Part shown: one piece after another, positions 8,223 through 17,102 of the stretch
Numbering within the stretch: position 1 is the first letter of the stretch
Layout: every line of letters begins with the position of its first letter
Source: Zoogloea sp.
Lineage (GTDB): Bacteria > Pseudomonadota > Gammaproteobacteria > Burkholderiales > Rhodocyclaceae
Length of the DNA stretch: 64,000 nucleotides
Direction of reading: 5' to 3'
Assembly: GCF_023150065.1 (NCBI RefSeq)
Contig: NZ_JAKLLN010000002.1
Location: 310,001-374,000, forward strand
The notes under the pieces: model-generated
The model's input: only the letters and a program-made list of their open reading frames with translations
Told to the model about the DNA's origin: nothing
Databases searched by the model: none
Translations under genes and position numbers: made by a program

Positions 8223-8476
8223 GGTGCAGTGGGAGCAGGCGGAGCAGAGGCATCCGCGACAGGGGCCGGGCGCGCCAGGGCCACCCAGATGACCCACTGG
8301 CCGCAGGCATTGCGGGGGCCCCGGCGCAGGGAGTTGTGCCAGGGGCCGTCCTGGCACAGGCCGCGGTCATTGTCTTTGTCGTAGTCCACGGTGTCGGGCT
8401 CGGCTCCCGGGGTGCGCTCGCCGCCCCAGCGGTTGCAGCTCAGGCAGCGACGCCGCTCGACCGACTGGGTGGCCAT
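8219..8476 (-). CDS. Small Cys-rich conserved hypothetical protein
   Basis: An 85-residue protein. It has a CLSCNRWGG pair near the N-terminus (about residues 11-19), a DYDKDNDRGLC segment and a further Cys in a GPRNACGQWVIW segment, giving four cysteines that could bind a metal or form disulfides. The C-terminus is Pro/Ala-rich. Its stop overlaps the start of the thioredoxin-like gene by 4 bases, so a joint role in thiol chemistry is possible. Function unknown; the coupling and motif-like composition are the reasons to treat it as real. Confidence 0.6.
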   Translation of the reverse strand: MATQSVERRRCLSCNRWGGERTPGAEPDTVDYDKDNDRGLCQDGPWHNSLRRGPRNACGQWVIWVALARPAPVADASAPPAPTAP

Positions 8477-8480
8477 GGGG

Positions 8481-9140
8481 TCAGTGCCGGAGCGGGGCCC
8501 GCAGGCTGTCGAAGCGCGCCGGAGCGACGTACTGGAAGAGCTCGCGTCCCTTGCTGTCGAGGACCACGTCCAGCCCCTTGGTGGGGTAGAGGAAGTGTTC
8601 CAGGTTTTCGCCGACGCGGATGCGTTCGGCGGGCTGGCCGAAACGTTCCAGGATTACGGCCTCGTCGAGCTGGGCGCTGGGGATGAAGGCGATGGCGCGG
8701 ATGGGCGCGGCCAGGGCCCGGGCCCGATCGGCTTCGGCCAGGGTGGCCTTGCGGGTGGTGCTCTGCATGTATTCGGTCTTGGGGGCGCGTTCGCGCATGC
8801 CCTCGATGACGTCCTGGGGCAGGTCGGCGGTGACGATCATCTTGCCGGCCACGAAGCCCAGGGTGAGGGTTTCGTAGTAGCCCTCGACGTTGCCGGCCTC
8901 GGTGGGGGTGGCGACGATGGCCAGCTCCATCTCCCGGCCAAAGCGGGCGCGGGCGTCGGTGAGGGTGCTCTTGCCCAGGGTCAGGTCGAACACCCGGGAT
9001 TCTCCCCCGGGCAGGGTCTCGATCTGCCAGGGCAGGCCGGAGGTGGGCACGGCCTTGGGGTCGAAGTTGAGGAACTGCCAGACGACGGGCCCGACCAGCA
9101 CGGCGAGGCCGAGCAGGGTGATGGCGATGGCTTTTTTCAT
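8481..9140 (-). CDS. Membrane-anchored conserved hypothetical protein
   Basis: A 219-residue protein starting with a clear signal anchor (KKAIAITLLGLAVLVGPVVW). The remainder looks periplasmic and folded: LPWQIETLPGGESRVFDLTLG, then FGREMELAIVATPTEAGNVEGYYE split over residues about 65-95, and a C-terminal LDVVLDSKGRELFQYV. I recognise no domain. The Gly-rich F.L.LG.S pattern recalls outer-membrane-assembly lipoproteins of the SmpA/BamE type, but this is only a resemblance. It sits 4 bases downstream of rlhA. Confidence 0.65.
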   Translation of the reverse strand: MKKAIAITLLGLAVLVGPVVWQFLNFDPKAVPTSGLPWQIETLPGGESRVFDLTLGKSTLTDARARFGREMELAIVATPTEAGNVEGYYETLTLGFVAGKMIVTADLPQDVIEGMRERAPKTEYMQSTTRKATLAEADRARALAAPIRAIAFIPSAQLDEAVILERFGQPAERIRVGENLEHFLYPTKGLDVVLDSKGRELFQYVAPARFDSLRAPLRH

Positions 9141-9144
9141 CAGG

Positions 9145-11082
9145 TCAATGGGGAGCGTGGAAGTGGTCGGGGACCTTGGCGTGGAAGGTCACCGGCTGGG
9201 CGGGCATGTCCAGCACCGACTGGCGGATGCGGCCCACCACGTGCATCTCGCAGCGCTTGCAGTCGAAGCGCAGGGTGAGCTTTTCCTTGCCGTTGATCAG
9301 GGTCATGGGGTCGGGCTTGATGCCCTTCACTTCCTTGGGACACAGGTTGAAGCTGTAGCGCAGGCAGTGCTTGGTGATCATCAGCGAGGCGTCGTCGGTG
9401 TGCTCGTTGGCCTCGTAGGCCGCTTCGATCAGGTCGACGCCGTGGCGGTGATAGAAATCCCGGGCCTTCTGGTTGAGGACGTTGGCGAGGTAGGAGAGCT
9501 CGGTCTGCGGGTAGGGCACGGGGGGCTCGACGGCGGTGCGGGGCAGGAGCGGCGGAAGGGCTGCGATCCGGGCTGCCTCCAGGCGTTCGGCGGCGTCGCG
9601 GCGCAGGGCGTTGACGGCGCCGGCCGGCAGAAACCAGGCCTGGCTGAGCTGCAGCTCGACCTTGCGGGCGTTGAAAATGGTGGCGCCGAGCTTGGCCAGG
9701 TTGTCACGCAGGCCGCCGAGGGCCCGCTCGGTGTCCTTGGCGGCTTCCCGGGCGTGGGTGAGCTCGGCCGAGGCCGAGATGCCGGTCTCGTCGGTGAGGG
9801 TCAGGCGGAAGCCGTCGGGGGTCTCGGTGAGCAGGGCGTCCACGTCGATACGGCGCTCGGCGGACTTCTTCTCGAGCATCTTCTCGAACTCGTGGTCCCG
9901 GTTGCGGGACAGGCCGGTGCCGGGGAAGAGGTCGGCGGGCAGGGGGTCGGCGGTGTGGATGCGGAAATCCTCACCGATCTTTTCGGCCCGGTTGACCCGC
10001 AGGCCCACCAGCTCGCCCTTGCGGTCGTAGAAGCTGAGGCCGTCACCGTTGTGCAGCTCGACGGCGCTGGTGGTGTCGAAATGGCGGCGCTGCTTGCCGT
10101 CCAGGCGGATCACGCTGCCCACGGGCTCGCCGACGAACTTGGGCGAATCGAAGGCGCCGATGTCGGCGGTCCGGCCATTGACGAAGTAGTCGGTGGCACC
10201 CCGGTTGAAGGTCTTGTCGGCCAGGGGCGTGAACAGGAAGGTGCTGCGCCCGGCGGAGGTGCGGGAATATTCGGGGGCATCGTCCATGATGCCGTCGAGG
10301 ATCTGGCGGTAGTGGGCGGTGATGTTCTTGACGTAGGCCATGTCCTTGTAGCGGCCTTCGATCTTGAAGCTGGAAATGCCCGCGTCGGCCAGGGCGCGGA
10401 TGTTGGCGCTCTGGTTGTTGTCCTTCATGGACAGCAGGTGCTGGTTGCTGGCCACCAGGTTGCCGTCCTTGTCCGACAGGTCGTAGGGCAGGCGGCAGGC
10501 CTGGGAGCACTCGCCCCGGTTGGCGCTGCGGCCGGTGTGGGCGTGGCTGATGTAGCACTGGCCGGAGAAGGCCACGCACAGGGCGCCGTGGATGAAGAAC
10601 TCGAGGGTGCAGTCGGTGGCGGCGGCCACCTTCTTGATCTCGGTGAGGGTCATCTCCCGGGCCAGCACGATCTGGGAGAAGCCCACGTCCTGCAGGAAGC
10701 GCGCCTTTTCGGGGTGGCGGATGTCGGTCTGGGTGCTGGCGTGGAGCTGGATGGGCGGCAGGTCGAGCTCGAGCAGGCCCATGTCCTGCACGATCAGGGC
10801 GTCGGCACCGGCTTCGTGGAGCTGGCGGATGAGCTGCACGGCGCTGTCGATCTCGGCGTCGTGCAGGATGGTGTTGCAGGTGACGAAGACCCGCGCCCCG
10901 AAGCGGTGGGCGTGGCGCGCGAGGCGCTCGATGTCGGCCACCGTGTTCTCGGCGTTGGCCCGGGCGCCAAAGGCGGGGCCGCCGATATACACGGCGTCGG
11001 CGCCGTGATTGACCGCCTCGATGCCGATGTCCGCGTTGCGGGCGGGCGCGAGGAGTTCAAGTTGCTTGCGGGAATGGCTCAT
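9145..11082 (-). CDS. rlhA: RlhA-type U32 peptidase-family protein (23S rRNA hydroxycytidine synthase)
   Basis: A 645-residue protein with an N-terminal U32 domain (ELLAPARNADIGIEAVNHGADAVYIGG split across residues 9-36) and the conserved EFFIHGALCVAFSGQCYIS and NRGECSQACRLPY segments with metal-binding cysteines. The second half matches the DUF3656/collagenase-like extension of E. coli RlhA (YdcP, 653 residues), which hydroxylates C2501 of 23S rRNA. The end carries a further Cys cluster (FDCKRCEMHV). Length and architecture fit RlhA rather than the shorter TrhP (YegQ), although U32 paralogues are hard to separate by eye. Confidence 0.8.
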   Translation of the reverse strand: MSHSRKQLELLAPARNADIGIEAVNHGADAVYIGGPAFGARANAENTVADIERLARHAHRFGARVFVTCNTILHDAEIDSAVQLIRQLHEAGADALIVQDMGLLELDLPPIQLHASTQTDIRHPEKARFLQDVGFSQIVLAREMTLTEIKKVAAATDCTLEFFIHGALCVAFSGQCYISHAHTGRSANRGECSQACRLPYDLSDKDGNLVASNQHLLSMKDNNQSANIRALADAGISSFKIEGRYKDMAYVKNITAHYRQILDGIMDDAPEYSRTSAGRSTFLFTPLADKTFNRGATDYFVNGRTADIGAFDSPKFVGEPVGSVIRLDGKQRRHFDTTSAVELHNGDGLSFYDRKGELVGLRVNRAEKIGEDFRIHTADPLPADLFPGTGLSRNRDHEFEKMLEKKSAERRIDVDALLTETPDGFRLTLTDETGISASAELTHAREAAKDTERALGGLRDNLAKLGATIFNARKVELQLSQAWFLPAGAVNALRRDAAERLEAARIAALPPLLPRTAVEPPVPYPQTELSYLANVLNQKARDFYHRHGVDLIEAAYEANEHTDDASLMITKHCLRYSFNLCPKEVKGIKPDPMTLINGKEKLTLRFDCKRCEMHVVGRIRQSVLDMPAQPVTFHAKVPDHFHAPH

Positions 11083-11242
11083 GGTGATGCTCTCGGGGGT
11101 GGGTGTGCGGCTCGGTCGGCCGCTTGCAACCCTGCATTATCCCCGGTCGCGGGGGGAGCGTCGACCATGGCCGGCAAAGCAAGGCCTGGCGCGGGGCGGA
11201 GGCGTGGGACAATCGGGGTCTTACTCATACATGGGCCGAAAC

Positions 11243-11446
11243 ATGGAATCCCGACTGATGGAAATCGAGATCAAGCTTGCCCTGACCGAAGACCTGGTGG
11301 ATACCCTCAACCTCACGGTGCACCGCCAGCAGGAGCAGATCGACGCCCTGCAGCGCCAGCTGCTGGCCCTGGCGCGGCAGGTTCAGGCCGCCTCGCCAGC
11401 GGCGGAATCCCGCGATCTGCGGGATGAGATCCCGCCCCACTATTGA
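11243..11446 (+). CDS. slyX: SlyX protein
   Basis: A 67-residue protein composed of one coiled coil with heptads (IEIKLALTEDLVDTLN, then QQEQIDALQRQL) and the diagnostic C-terminal PPHY of SlyX. An upstream in-frame ATG at 11231 is also possible. SlyX is a small cytoplasmic protein of unknown function that is widespread in proteobacteria. It is convergent with the downstream cyclase gene, 12 bases apart. Confidence 0.85.
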   Translation: MESRLMEIEIKLALTEDLVDTLNLTVHRQQEQIDALQRQLLALARQVQAASPAAESRDLRDEIPPHY

Positions 11447-11458
11447 GCGGGGCGGGGC

Positions 11459-12736
11459 TCAGGCGGCCTTTGTGCCGCGTCGTTGGCTGGCCGGGGCGAC
11501 GCCCAGAATGCGCGGGCTGCGCAGCTGATACACGGGAACGTAGCCCTTGCCCTTGAGCAGCAGCAGCAGGGGGCTGGCAAAGACGAAGCGGTTGCGCAGG
11601 CGCTCGAACATCTGCCCGTCGCACTGGATGACGCTGGGCTCGCCTTCGGTACAGAGGCGATAGGCCAGGTTGACGGTGTCGCCCCACAGGTCGTAGATGA
11701 ACTTCCCCCGTCCCACCACGCCGGCCACCACCGGGCCGGAGGCGATGCCGATGCGCAGTTCGAGGGCCAGGCCGTCGGTGATGGCCGGGTCACGCAGGGT
11801 GGATTGCATGGCAATGGCCAGGGACGCGGCCGCGGCGTGAGGCTCCCGCGGGTGGGCGTTGAGCCCGCCGGCCACCATGTAGCCGTCGCCGATGGTCTTG
11901 ATGCGCTCCAGGCCGCGCTCCTCGGTGAGTTCGTCGAAACGGCAGAAGATCCGGTTGAGCAGCGCGAAGACCTTCTTCGGCGGCATGTCGCTGGCGATGC
12001 GGGTGTAATTGACGATGTCGGCGAACATCACCACCACTTCGGGGTGTCCGTCGGCAATCGTTCCGGATTGCTCCTTCAGGCGTGCGGCGATGGGGGCTGG
12101 CAGGATGTTGAGGAGCAGGCGCTCGGAGCGCTCCTGCTCGCGGCGCAGCTGGCGGTGGGCGGCGGCCAGACGGGCGCGGGTCTTGCCCCGTTGGCGTAAC
12201 GCAAAACGCAGCAGCGGGTACAGCACGCCGGACACCAGGGTGACGTGGAGCGCCATGAACACGGGGCTGCCGGCCTGCGGGCCGACGCCGGCAGACAGGG
12301 CGGTGAGCCCCAGAAAGCCGATGAACCACAGGTTGGAGGCGGCATTGCCGACGGTGAGCAAGGCACAGGCCGGGGCAATGACTGCCCACAGGGCCAGGCC
12401 CGAGGTGGCCGGCGTGGGGGGCAGGCTGACCAGGTTGAGCAGCGGAAACACCAGCATCAGCCCGAGCTGGCTGCTCCGGTAGCGGGCGAAGCGCCGATGC
12501 CGGGGGAAGAGCGCGTAGTTGAGTAGGACCAGCAGCGGTACAGGGGTGGCGGGCGCGGCGGAGAAGGCGTTGTCGAGTTGATGGCCGATGAAGAGCCAGA
12601 GCAGGGCGGCGGGCCCGAACAGCAGGCTGGCCAGATTGAGCAGCGAGAGGCGCAGGCGCCGCTCTTCATCGTCCTCCGGGCGTACGCCGGCATGGATCAG
12701 GCGGCTGAGGAGGGCAAGGGACCGGATGACCGGCAT
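11459..12736 (-). CDS. Membrane-bound class III adenylate/guanylate cyclase
   Basis: A 425-residue protein. Residues about 30-190 contain five or six hydrophobic segments resembling a MASE-type sensor, then a coiled linker (LAAAHRQLRREQERSERLLLN) leads to the class III catalytic domain. VVVMFADIVNYT has the first metal-binding Asp, IKTIGDGYMVAGG the second, and LRIGIASGPVVAGVVG with DLWGDTVNLAYRL completes the active site. It probably makes cAMP; substrate choice cannot be settled by eye. The start at 12736 was chosen as the first Met before the hydrophobic region. It may supply ligand for the nearby cNMP-domain MscS channel. Confidence 0.88.
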   Translation of the reverse strand: MPVIRSLALLSRLIHAGVRPEDDEERRLRLSLLNLASLLFGPAALLWLFIGHQLDNAFSAAPATPVPLLVLLNYALFPRHRRFARYRSSQLGLMLVFPLLNLVSLPPTPATSGLALWAVIAPACALLTVGNAASNLWFIGFLGLTALSAGVGPQAGSPVFMALHVTLVSGVLYPLLRFALRQRGKTRARLAAAHRQLRREQERSERLLLNILPAPIAARLKEQSGTIADGHPEVVVMFADIVNYTRIASDMPPKKVFALLNRIFCRFDELTEERGLERIKTIGDGYMVAGGLNAHPREPHAAAASLAIAMQSTLRDPAITDGLALELRIGIASGPVVAGVVGRGKFIYDLWGDTVNLAYRLCTEGEPSVIQCDGQMFERLRNRFVFASPLLLLLKGKGYVPVYQLRSPRILGVAPASQRRGTKAA

Positions 12737-12832
12737 GGCATGACACGCGGTGATTGAACCGGCCCGAGTGTCATGCCCCCGGGCGACGGGGGTCAAGGCT
12801 GGCTGGCACCCGGTGTGTGGAAATTTGTGTCT

Positions 12833-13543
12833 TCAGGGCAGGCGCCCGGCGCCGATCAGGCGGTGGGCGATGAGGTTGGGGGAGATCCAGCTGACCCGGT
12901 CGTCAAAGGCACCGCCCGGTGCGCCGGGGTTTTCGGACAGGCCCCGGCTGACGAACAGGCGGGCGCCGGCGTCGGTGTTGCGGGCTTCGTCGCTGCCGGG
13001 CACGGGTGGGGGCTGCAGGCTGCCATCGGCTGCGACCGCGCCCAGACCATTGGGACCGTGGGACAGGATGACCACCGGGGTGAGGCCGCCGGTGGTGGTG
13101 AGCTTGAGCTCCGTACCGTCCAGATTGCGGGTGACGAGTTCGATGCTGCCGTCGTCCACGCTGGTGATGCTGCGGGTGTAGGCGGGGGTGATGGCGTAGC
13201 GCAGGCGGTGGGACCATCCATCCACGCCGTGGATGCCGAGGGTGGCCCAGGGCAGCAGGCCCGCATGCCGGGCACAGCTGCCGCCACTGCGATCTTCGGT
13301 GCCATCCTGCGGACCTTTGGCGGGGCAGGGAAAGTGGCCCTTGCGCAGGGCATAGCCGAGCAGGGTGTCACGGGCTTCGTCGAGGGCGTCGTCGGTGGCC
13401 CGCTCGGCCCGCCGGGCAAGGTGGCTGGACAATCCGGTGGCAAGGCTGCCGGCAAGCAGGCTGAGGATGAGCAGTACCACCGCCATTTCGATGAGGGTGA
13501 AGCCGGGGCTGGCACGGGAGGGCAGGTCTGGACTCTTCGGCAT
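12833..13543 (-). CDS. Type II secretion/type IV pilin-like protein with prepilin leader
   Basis: A 236-residue protein with a classic prepilin peptidase site, SPGFTLIEMAVVLLILSLL, at about residues 12-30: cleavage after Gly and Glu at mature position 5. The globular part contains HFPCPAKGPQDGTED with a Cys and a conserved LLPWATLGI segment, then beta-rich sequence. It is the third gene of a leftward set with two other pilus-like proteins. It may be a minor pilin or pseudopilin of an unusual system, since no secretion ATPase or secretin gene is visible in the window. Confidence 0.75.
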   Translation of the reverse strand: MPKSPDLPSRASPGFTLIEMAVVLLILSLLAGSLATGLSSHLARRAERATDDALDEARDTLLGYALRKGHFPCPAKGPQDGTEDRSGGSCARHAGLLPWATLGIHGVDGWSHRLRYAITPAYTRSITSVDDGSIELVTRNLDGTELKLTTTGGLTPVVILSHGPNGLGAVAADGSLQPPPVPGSDEARNTDAGARLFVSRGLSENPGAPGGAFDDRVSWISPNLIAHRLIGAGRLP

Positions 13544-13572
13544 CGCAGGCTCGAGGCAGATTCAGGGCAGAT

Positions 13573-14766
13573 TCAGGGCAAACAAAGGGCCACGTCAGCG
13601 GCGGCCGGCTGGCGGCGGGCGGCAAAGGGGAGGGTGATCTGCGTCGGCAACGCACCGAGTTGGCCGGTGCTGAGGGCGGCCAGGGTGCTGTCTTCGAGGT
13701 AGGCGTCGATGCCCTGCTGCTCAGGGGGGCCGAGCCGGCGCTGGGTGGGCTGGCGTTCCCCGGCAAAGATGAGGGCGCCGCGGCAGCGTTGACCGGCCCC
13801 CGCCAGGCAGGCGGTGCCGCTGCTGCAGCGGGCATAGCGCACCATCCCGGCCCAGTTGGCGGCGGGATCGCGCAGATCGGCGTTGCGACAGGGGCCTTGC
13901 AGCCTGTCGAGGGCGGGCAGGCGCCCCAGGTCGACGGGGCCGTGGACCTGGCTGCCGATCGGGCTGGGCAGCTTGCTGGTGAGCGCGCAGTCGGCCAGGG
14001 ACTGGAAGACCTTCTGCAGATGTGAGGCGTAGCTGGCGCGGCCTTTCAGCTGGAGATAGATGTCCGCGGTATCGATGGCCACCATGCGATCGTTGCCGTC
14101 GGGGGAACTGGTGGCGACGTCGATGGGCCCGGTGCCGGCGGTGGTGACGATGCTCTCGAGGTAGGCGTCGATGCGGCGGGCTTCCGGGTCACCGCCGCAG
14201 CGCCCGGGGCCAGGGCTGCGCTGCTGGCCGGCGAGGGGGCGGCCGGGGGCGATGATCAGGGCGGCAGCCAGGCCGGCCTGGTCACCGGGCAGGGCGATCA
14301 CCCGGGCGTCGCCGTCCAGCAGGCGGAAGCTGCCGGTGTTGTCCCAGGTGACGGTGTCGGCCTTGGGATTGTTCTTGAACGCCCCGGATACGGCGTACCA
14401 CAGGCACTCGCCGCTGCCGTCGCGCAGGTCGGGCAGGTTGAGGGTGAGGTAGGGCAGACGGCCGACGCTGACCTGCCCCTGGCCGCCGCAGGTTTCCGAC
14501 GAGCCGTCGCCATCCAGATCGGGGCAGGGCAGGTAGCCGAAGTCGGCGTTGGGGTGTTCCTTGTTGCGGTAGTTGGCGGCAAAGCCGAGCAGGGCCTCCC
14601 GTGCCACCTGCAGGGCCTGGTCGGTGCGGCGGTCGGCGGCGAGCTGGCGGGCGGCCCGGTCGGCTGGGCTGTCCTGCCCTGAGAGCAGCCAGCCCAGCCC
14701 GCCCAGGGAGAGCAGCAGGACGAGGGCGGGCAGGATCATGCCCCGCTGACGGTGGCGGGTGGTCAC
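13573..14766 (-). CDS. Hypothetical pilus-associated membrane-anchored protein
   Basis: A 397-residue protein with an N-terminal RGMILPALVLLLSLGGLGWLL anchor (split here as a hydrophobic segment at about 8-28), recalling PilX-like minor pilins. The rest is rich in Cys pairs: FGYLPCPDLDGDGSSETCG, SGECLWYAVSG and several later Cys, suggesting a disulfide-bonded exported domain. The phrase GYLPCPDLDGDG echoes HFPCPAKGPQDG of the downstream pilin-like protein, so the two may share a fold. It overlaps the upstream 111-residue gene by 4 bases. No named family recognised. Confidence 0.65.
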   Translation of the reverse strand: MTTRHRQRGMILPALVLLLSLGGLGWLLSGQDSPADRAARQLAADRRTDQALQVAREALLGFAANYRNKEHPNADFGYLPCPDLDGDGSSETCGGQGQVSVGRLPYLTLNLPDLRDGSGECLWYAVSGAFKNNPKADTVTWDNTGSFRLLDGDARVIALPGDQAGLAAALIIAPGRPLAGQQRSPGPGRCGGDPEARRIDAYLESIVTTAGTGPIDVATSSPDGNDRMVAIDTADIYLQLKGRASYASHLQKVFQSLADCALTSKLPSPIGSQVHGPVDLGRLPALDRLQGPCRNADLRDPAANWAGMVRYARCSSGTACLAGAGQRCRGALIFAGERQPTQRRLGPPEQQGIDAYLEDSTLAALSTGQLGALPTQITLPFAARRQPAAADVALCLP

Positions 14767-15098
14767 GGTGCGTCGGGGGGCGGGATGCCTACCCGAAGGC
14801 GGTGTCGGCGGCCGTCAGCGCCCCGCACCAGGGCGCTCGCGTCCTCGATGCGGACCTGTTCGGGCCGGGCGATGGTGGCCTGCCCGTCAAGGAACAGGGT
14901 GGGTGCGCCGGCGCTGCGGGTAATGATGCCGTCGAGCCGTGGCGGCGGTGACGGCGGAGGGGTGTCGACTGGCTTCTGGTTCGTAGGGATGCGCTCGGCC
15001 GGGGCGAAGAAGAGCCGACCCAGAGGGGCGGCCTGCAGCGCAGTGGCCACAGGGAAGCTGAGCAGGACGAGGCCTGTCCGTATCGATTTGAATGTCAT
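14763..15098 (-). CDS. Small exported protein with LGRLFFAPAER motif
   Basis: A 111-residue protein. The signal peptide covers about residues 1-23 (cleavage near LQA-AP), and the mature protein begins with LGRLFFAPAER, a motif I associate with small proteins of type IV pilus and MSHA-like clusters. A Pro-rich linker (DTPPPSPPP) is followed by a compact C-terminal domain. It is the first gene of the three-gene pilin-like operon and shares a 4-base overlap with the next gene, which supports a structural role in the same envelope complex. Confidence 0.6.
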   Translation of the reverse strand: MTFKSIRTGLVLLSFPVATALQAAPLGRLFFAPAERIPTNQKPVDTPPPSPPPRLDGIITRSAGAPTLFLDGQATIARPEQVRIEDASALVRGADGRRHRLRVGIPPPDAP

Positions 15099-15143
15099 TT
15101 CGATACGAATTTAGCATAAACAGGCTCCCCCGGGCCGGGGTGT

Positions 15144-16889
15144 TCAGGGGGCGGAGATAACCCGGTTCTTGCCGGAGCGTTTGGCGATGTACATGGCCTT
15201 GTCAGCCCGGTCGATGGCGTCTTCGGGTGTTTCGCTGTCACGCAACTCGGCCACGCCGGCGCTGAAGGTGATCAGCAGCTTCTGCTGGCGGGCCATGAAG
15301 AAGCGCTTGGTGAGGGCCCGCTGGAGTCGAACCATGGTGGCGACGGCGCTGTCGAGGCCCGTGTCGGGAAGCAGGATGACGAACTCTTCACCGCCGTAAC
15401 GCGCCACCGAATCCTGGGGCCGGACGTTGTCGCGGACGACCTCGACCAGGTGCTGGAGGGCTTCGTCACCGGTCTGGTGGCCGTGGTTGTCGTTGATCTG
15501 CTTGAAGTTGTCCACGTCGAGCAGACCCAGGCACAGGCCGGTGCCCCGGCGCCGGGCCAGGGCTGTCTCGCGGGACAGGGCTTCGTCCAGCCCCTTGCGG
15601 TTGAGAACGCCGGTGAGGGGGTCGTGGCGGATCAGCTCGCTGGTCTGCTCGAGTTCGGACTGCAGTCTGCTGATCTCGCTGTTGGCATCGTGGACCCGGG
15701 CCTGCAGCTCATGGAGCTGTTCGCGGGAGCGCCGGGTGGATTCCTGCACGGTGCGGGTTTCGCGCATGACTTCCGCAATCACGTCGGTCAGCTCGGTGAT
15801 GTCGGCTGCGCCGACGATGCGTTCGGCGCACTTCTCGATCTTGTCGTGATAATCCCCGGTGGATTCCGAGAAATCGCCCAGGCGGTCCACGAAGCGGGCC
15901 AGCATTTCCTTCAGGCGGGCCTGGGCATCGCTGAGCTCGGACTTGAGGGCTCCCTGCCGGCTGATCACGTCGCGCAGTCTGCTCTCGAGTTCGCCGAGGA
16001 TGCGCACATCCAGGGGGTGGTCAAACATCTCTCCCATCAGCACGATCTGGCCGTGCAGCCAGCGGTCGTCCACCACGAGCTCGCTGATGTTCTCGAGGAT
16101 CAGGTGCAGTACCCGCTGCAAGGCCTCACGCAGGGCATGCTGATCTTCCGCGGCCCAGTCGAGGCTGGCACGCAGGCGGTCGAGGCGCTCGCGCAGGGGC
16201 GCGGGCATCTGGCTGGAGCGGATCGCATCGGCCAGGGCTTCGGCTTCGCCGGCGAGTTCGGGGTCGCTGGTCCGGATCTGGGCGGCAAGGCTGGCCAGCA
16301 GCGTGGCCAGCATGTCGGCAAAGGCATGATCGACGCTGGCGTTGCCAGCGGTAGCACTGGTCTCGGTGGCTTCGGCAGGGGCCGCGGTGGGCGCGTTGCC
16401 GGGAAGCTCCTCTTCACTGTTGCGGGACCAGGCGCGGAGCAGGCCCTGCAGGCGTTCATGGAGTTTCTCCGGGTTGTTGCCGGAGGCGCTGAGGACGCGA
16501 TCGAGCATGTCCCGTTTGCGGGCCTGGGTCAGGCCAGCCTGGCGTCGGTCCCACTCGGCGATCAGGTCGCGCAGCAGCGTTCCCCAGTTGAGATCCAGCT
16601 GCTCGCTGCGGGTGAAGCCGTCGGCGAGCACGCTGCGCAGCCCGGCCCAGTCGGACTGGGCGACGGCGCTTTCGAAGTCGCGGACGAGGCGCAGGGATTC
16701 GTGGTTGTTGCGGGGCAGGGCGGCGGCGATCAGCTTGAGCGCGCGTTCGGGAAAGACGTCTTCGGCCACCGAGCCGGCAATCTCGTGGTAGAGCGCACGA
16801 TAGTTGTCCGGGGTCGGCGCGATCCGCCGCAGCGCGAGCTGGCGCAGGGTTTCGCGTGCGACTTCCGAAGGCTGGCTGGTGTCGGTCAT
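15144..16889 (-). CDS. Diguanylate cyclase (GGDEF) with long helical N-terminal region
   Basis: A 581-residue protein. The N-terminus (PSEVARETLRQLALRRIAPTPDNY in pieces from residue 7) is a conserved start seen in a family of betaproteobacterial GGDEF proteins. Residues about 60-400 are helical and Leu/Arg/Glu-rich with no transmembrane segment. The catalytic domain (about 410-580) has RHDPLTGVLNRKGL, DVDNFKQINDNHGH and the active-site GGEEF at about 499-503. It therefore probably synthesises c-di-GMP in the cytoplasm. The ATG at 16889 was chosen for match to the family N-terminus; the frame is open to 17060. Confidence 0.88.
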   Translation of the reverse strand: MTDTSQPSEVARETLRQLALRRIAPTPDNYRALYHEIAGSVAEDVFPERALKLIAAALPRNNHESLRLVRDFESAVAQSDWAGLRSVLADGFTRSEQLDLNWGTLLRDLIAEWDRRQAGLTQARKRDMLDRVLSASGNNPEKLHERLQGLLRAWSRNSEEELPGNAPTAAPAEATETSATAGNASVDHAFADMLATLLASLAAQIRTSDPELAGEAEALADAIRSSQMPAPLRERLDRLRASLDWAAEDQHALREALQRVLHLILENISELVVDDRWLHGQIVLMGEMFDHPLDVRILGELESRLRDVISRQGALKSELSDAQARLKEMLARFVDRLGDFSESTGDYHDKIEKCAERIVGAADITELTDVIAEVMRETRTVQESTRRSREQLHELQARVHDANSEISRLQSELEQTSELIRHDPLTGVLNRKGLDEALSRETALARRRGTGLCLGLLDVDNFKQINDNHGHQTGDEALQHLVEVVRDNVRPQDSVARYGGEEFVILLPDTGLDSAVATMVRLQRALTKRFFMARQQKLLITFSAGVAELRDSETPEDAIDRADKAMYIAKRSGKNRVISAP

Positions 16890-17102
16890 TTTGGGGCGGC
16901 GCGGGGCTGGGAAGCGTTGAATCATCCGGCGTCCTGCTGTGAAACGATGCCGTGCAGGCTCACAAACGGCTCTTGGGAAAATCCTTCTGGATATCGGCGA
17001 TTCGGCTCCCGGCTTGAGCCCCACGGCCGGCCAAAGCGGAAAAAAATGCCTGGTACGCATTGCAGGGGGAAGAGGCCCCGGCGAGGAAGTGTCCGGTGGG
17101 GC

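Noticed and set aside
8890-11427. Plus-strand open frame of 845 codons
   Set aside because: Antisense of the U32/RlhA gene; no ribosome-binding site, low-complexity composition.
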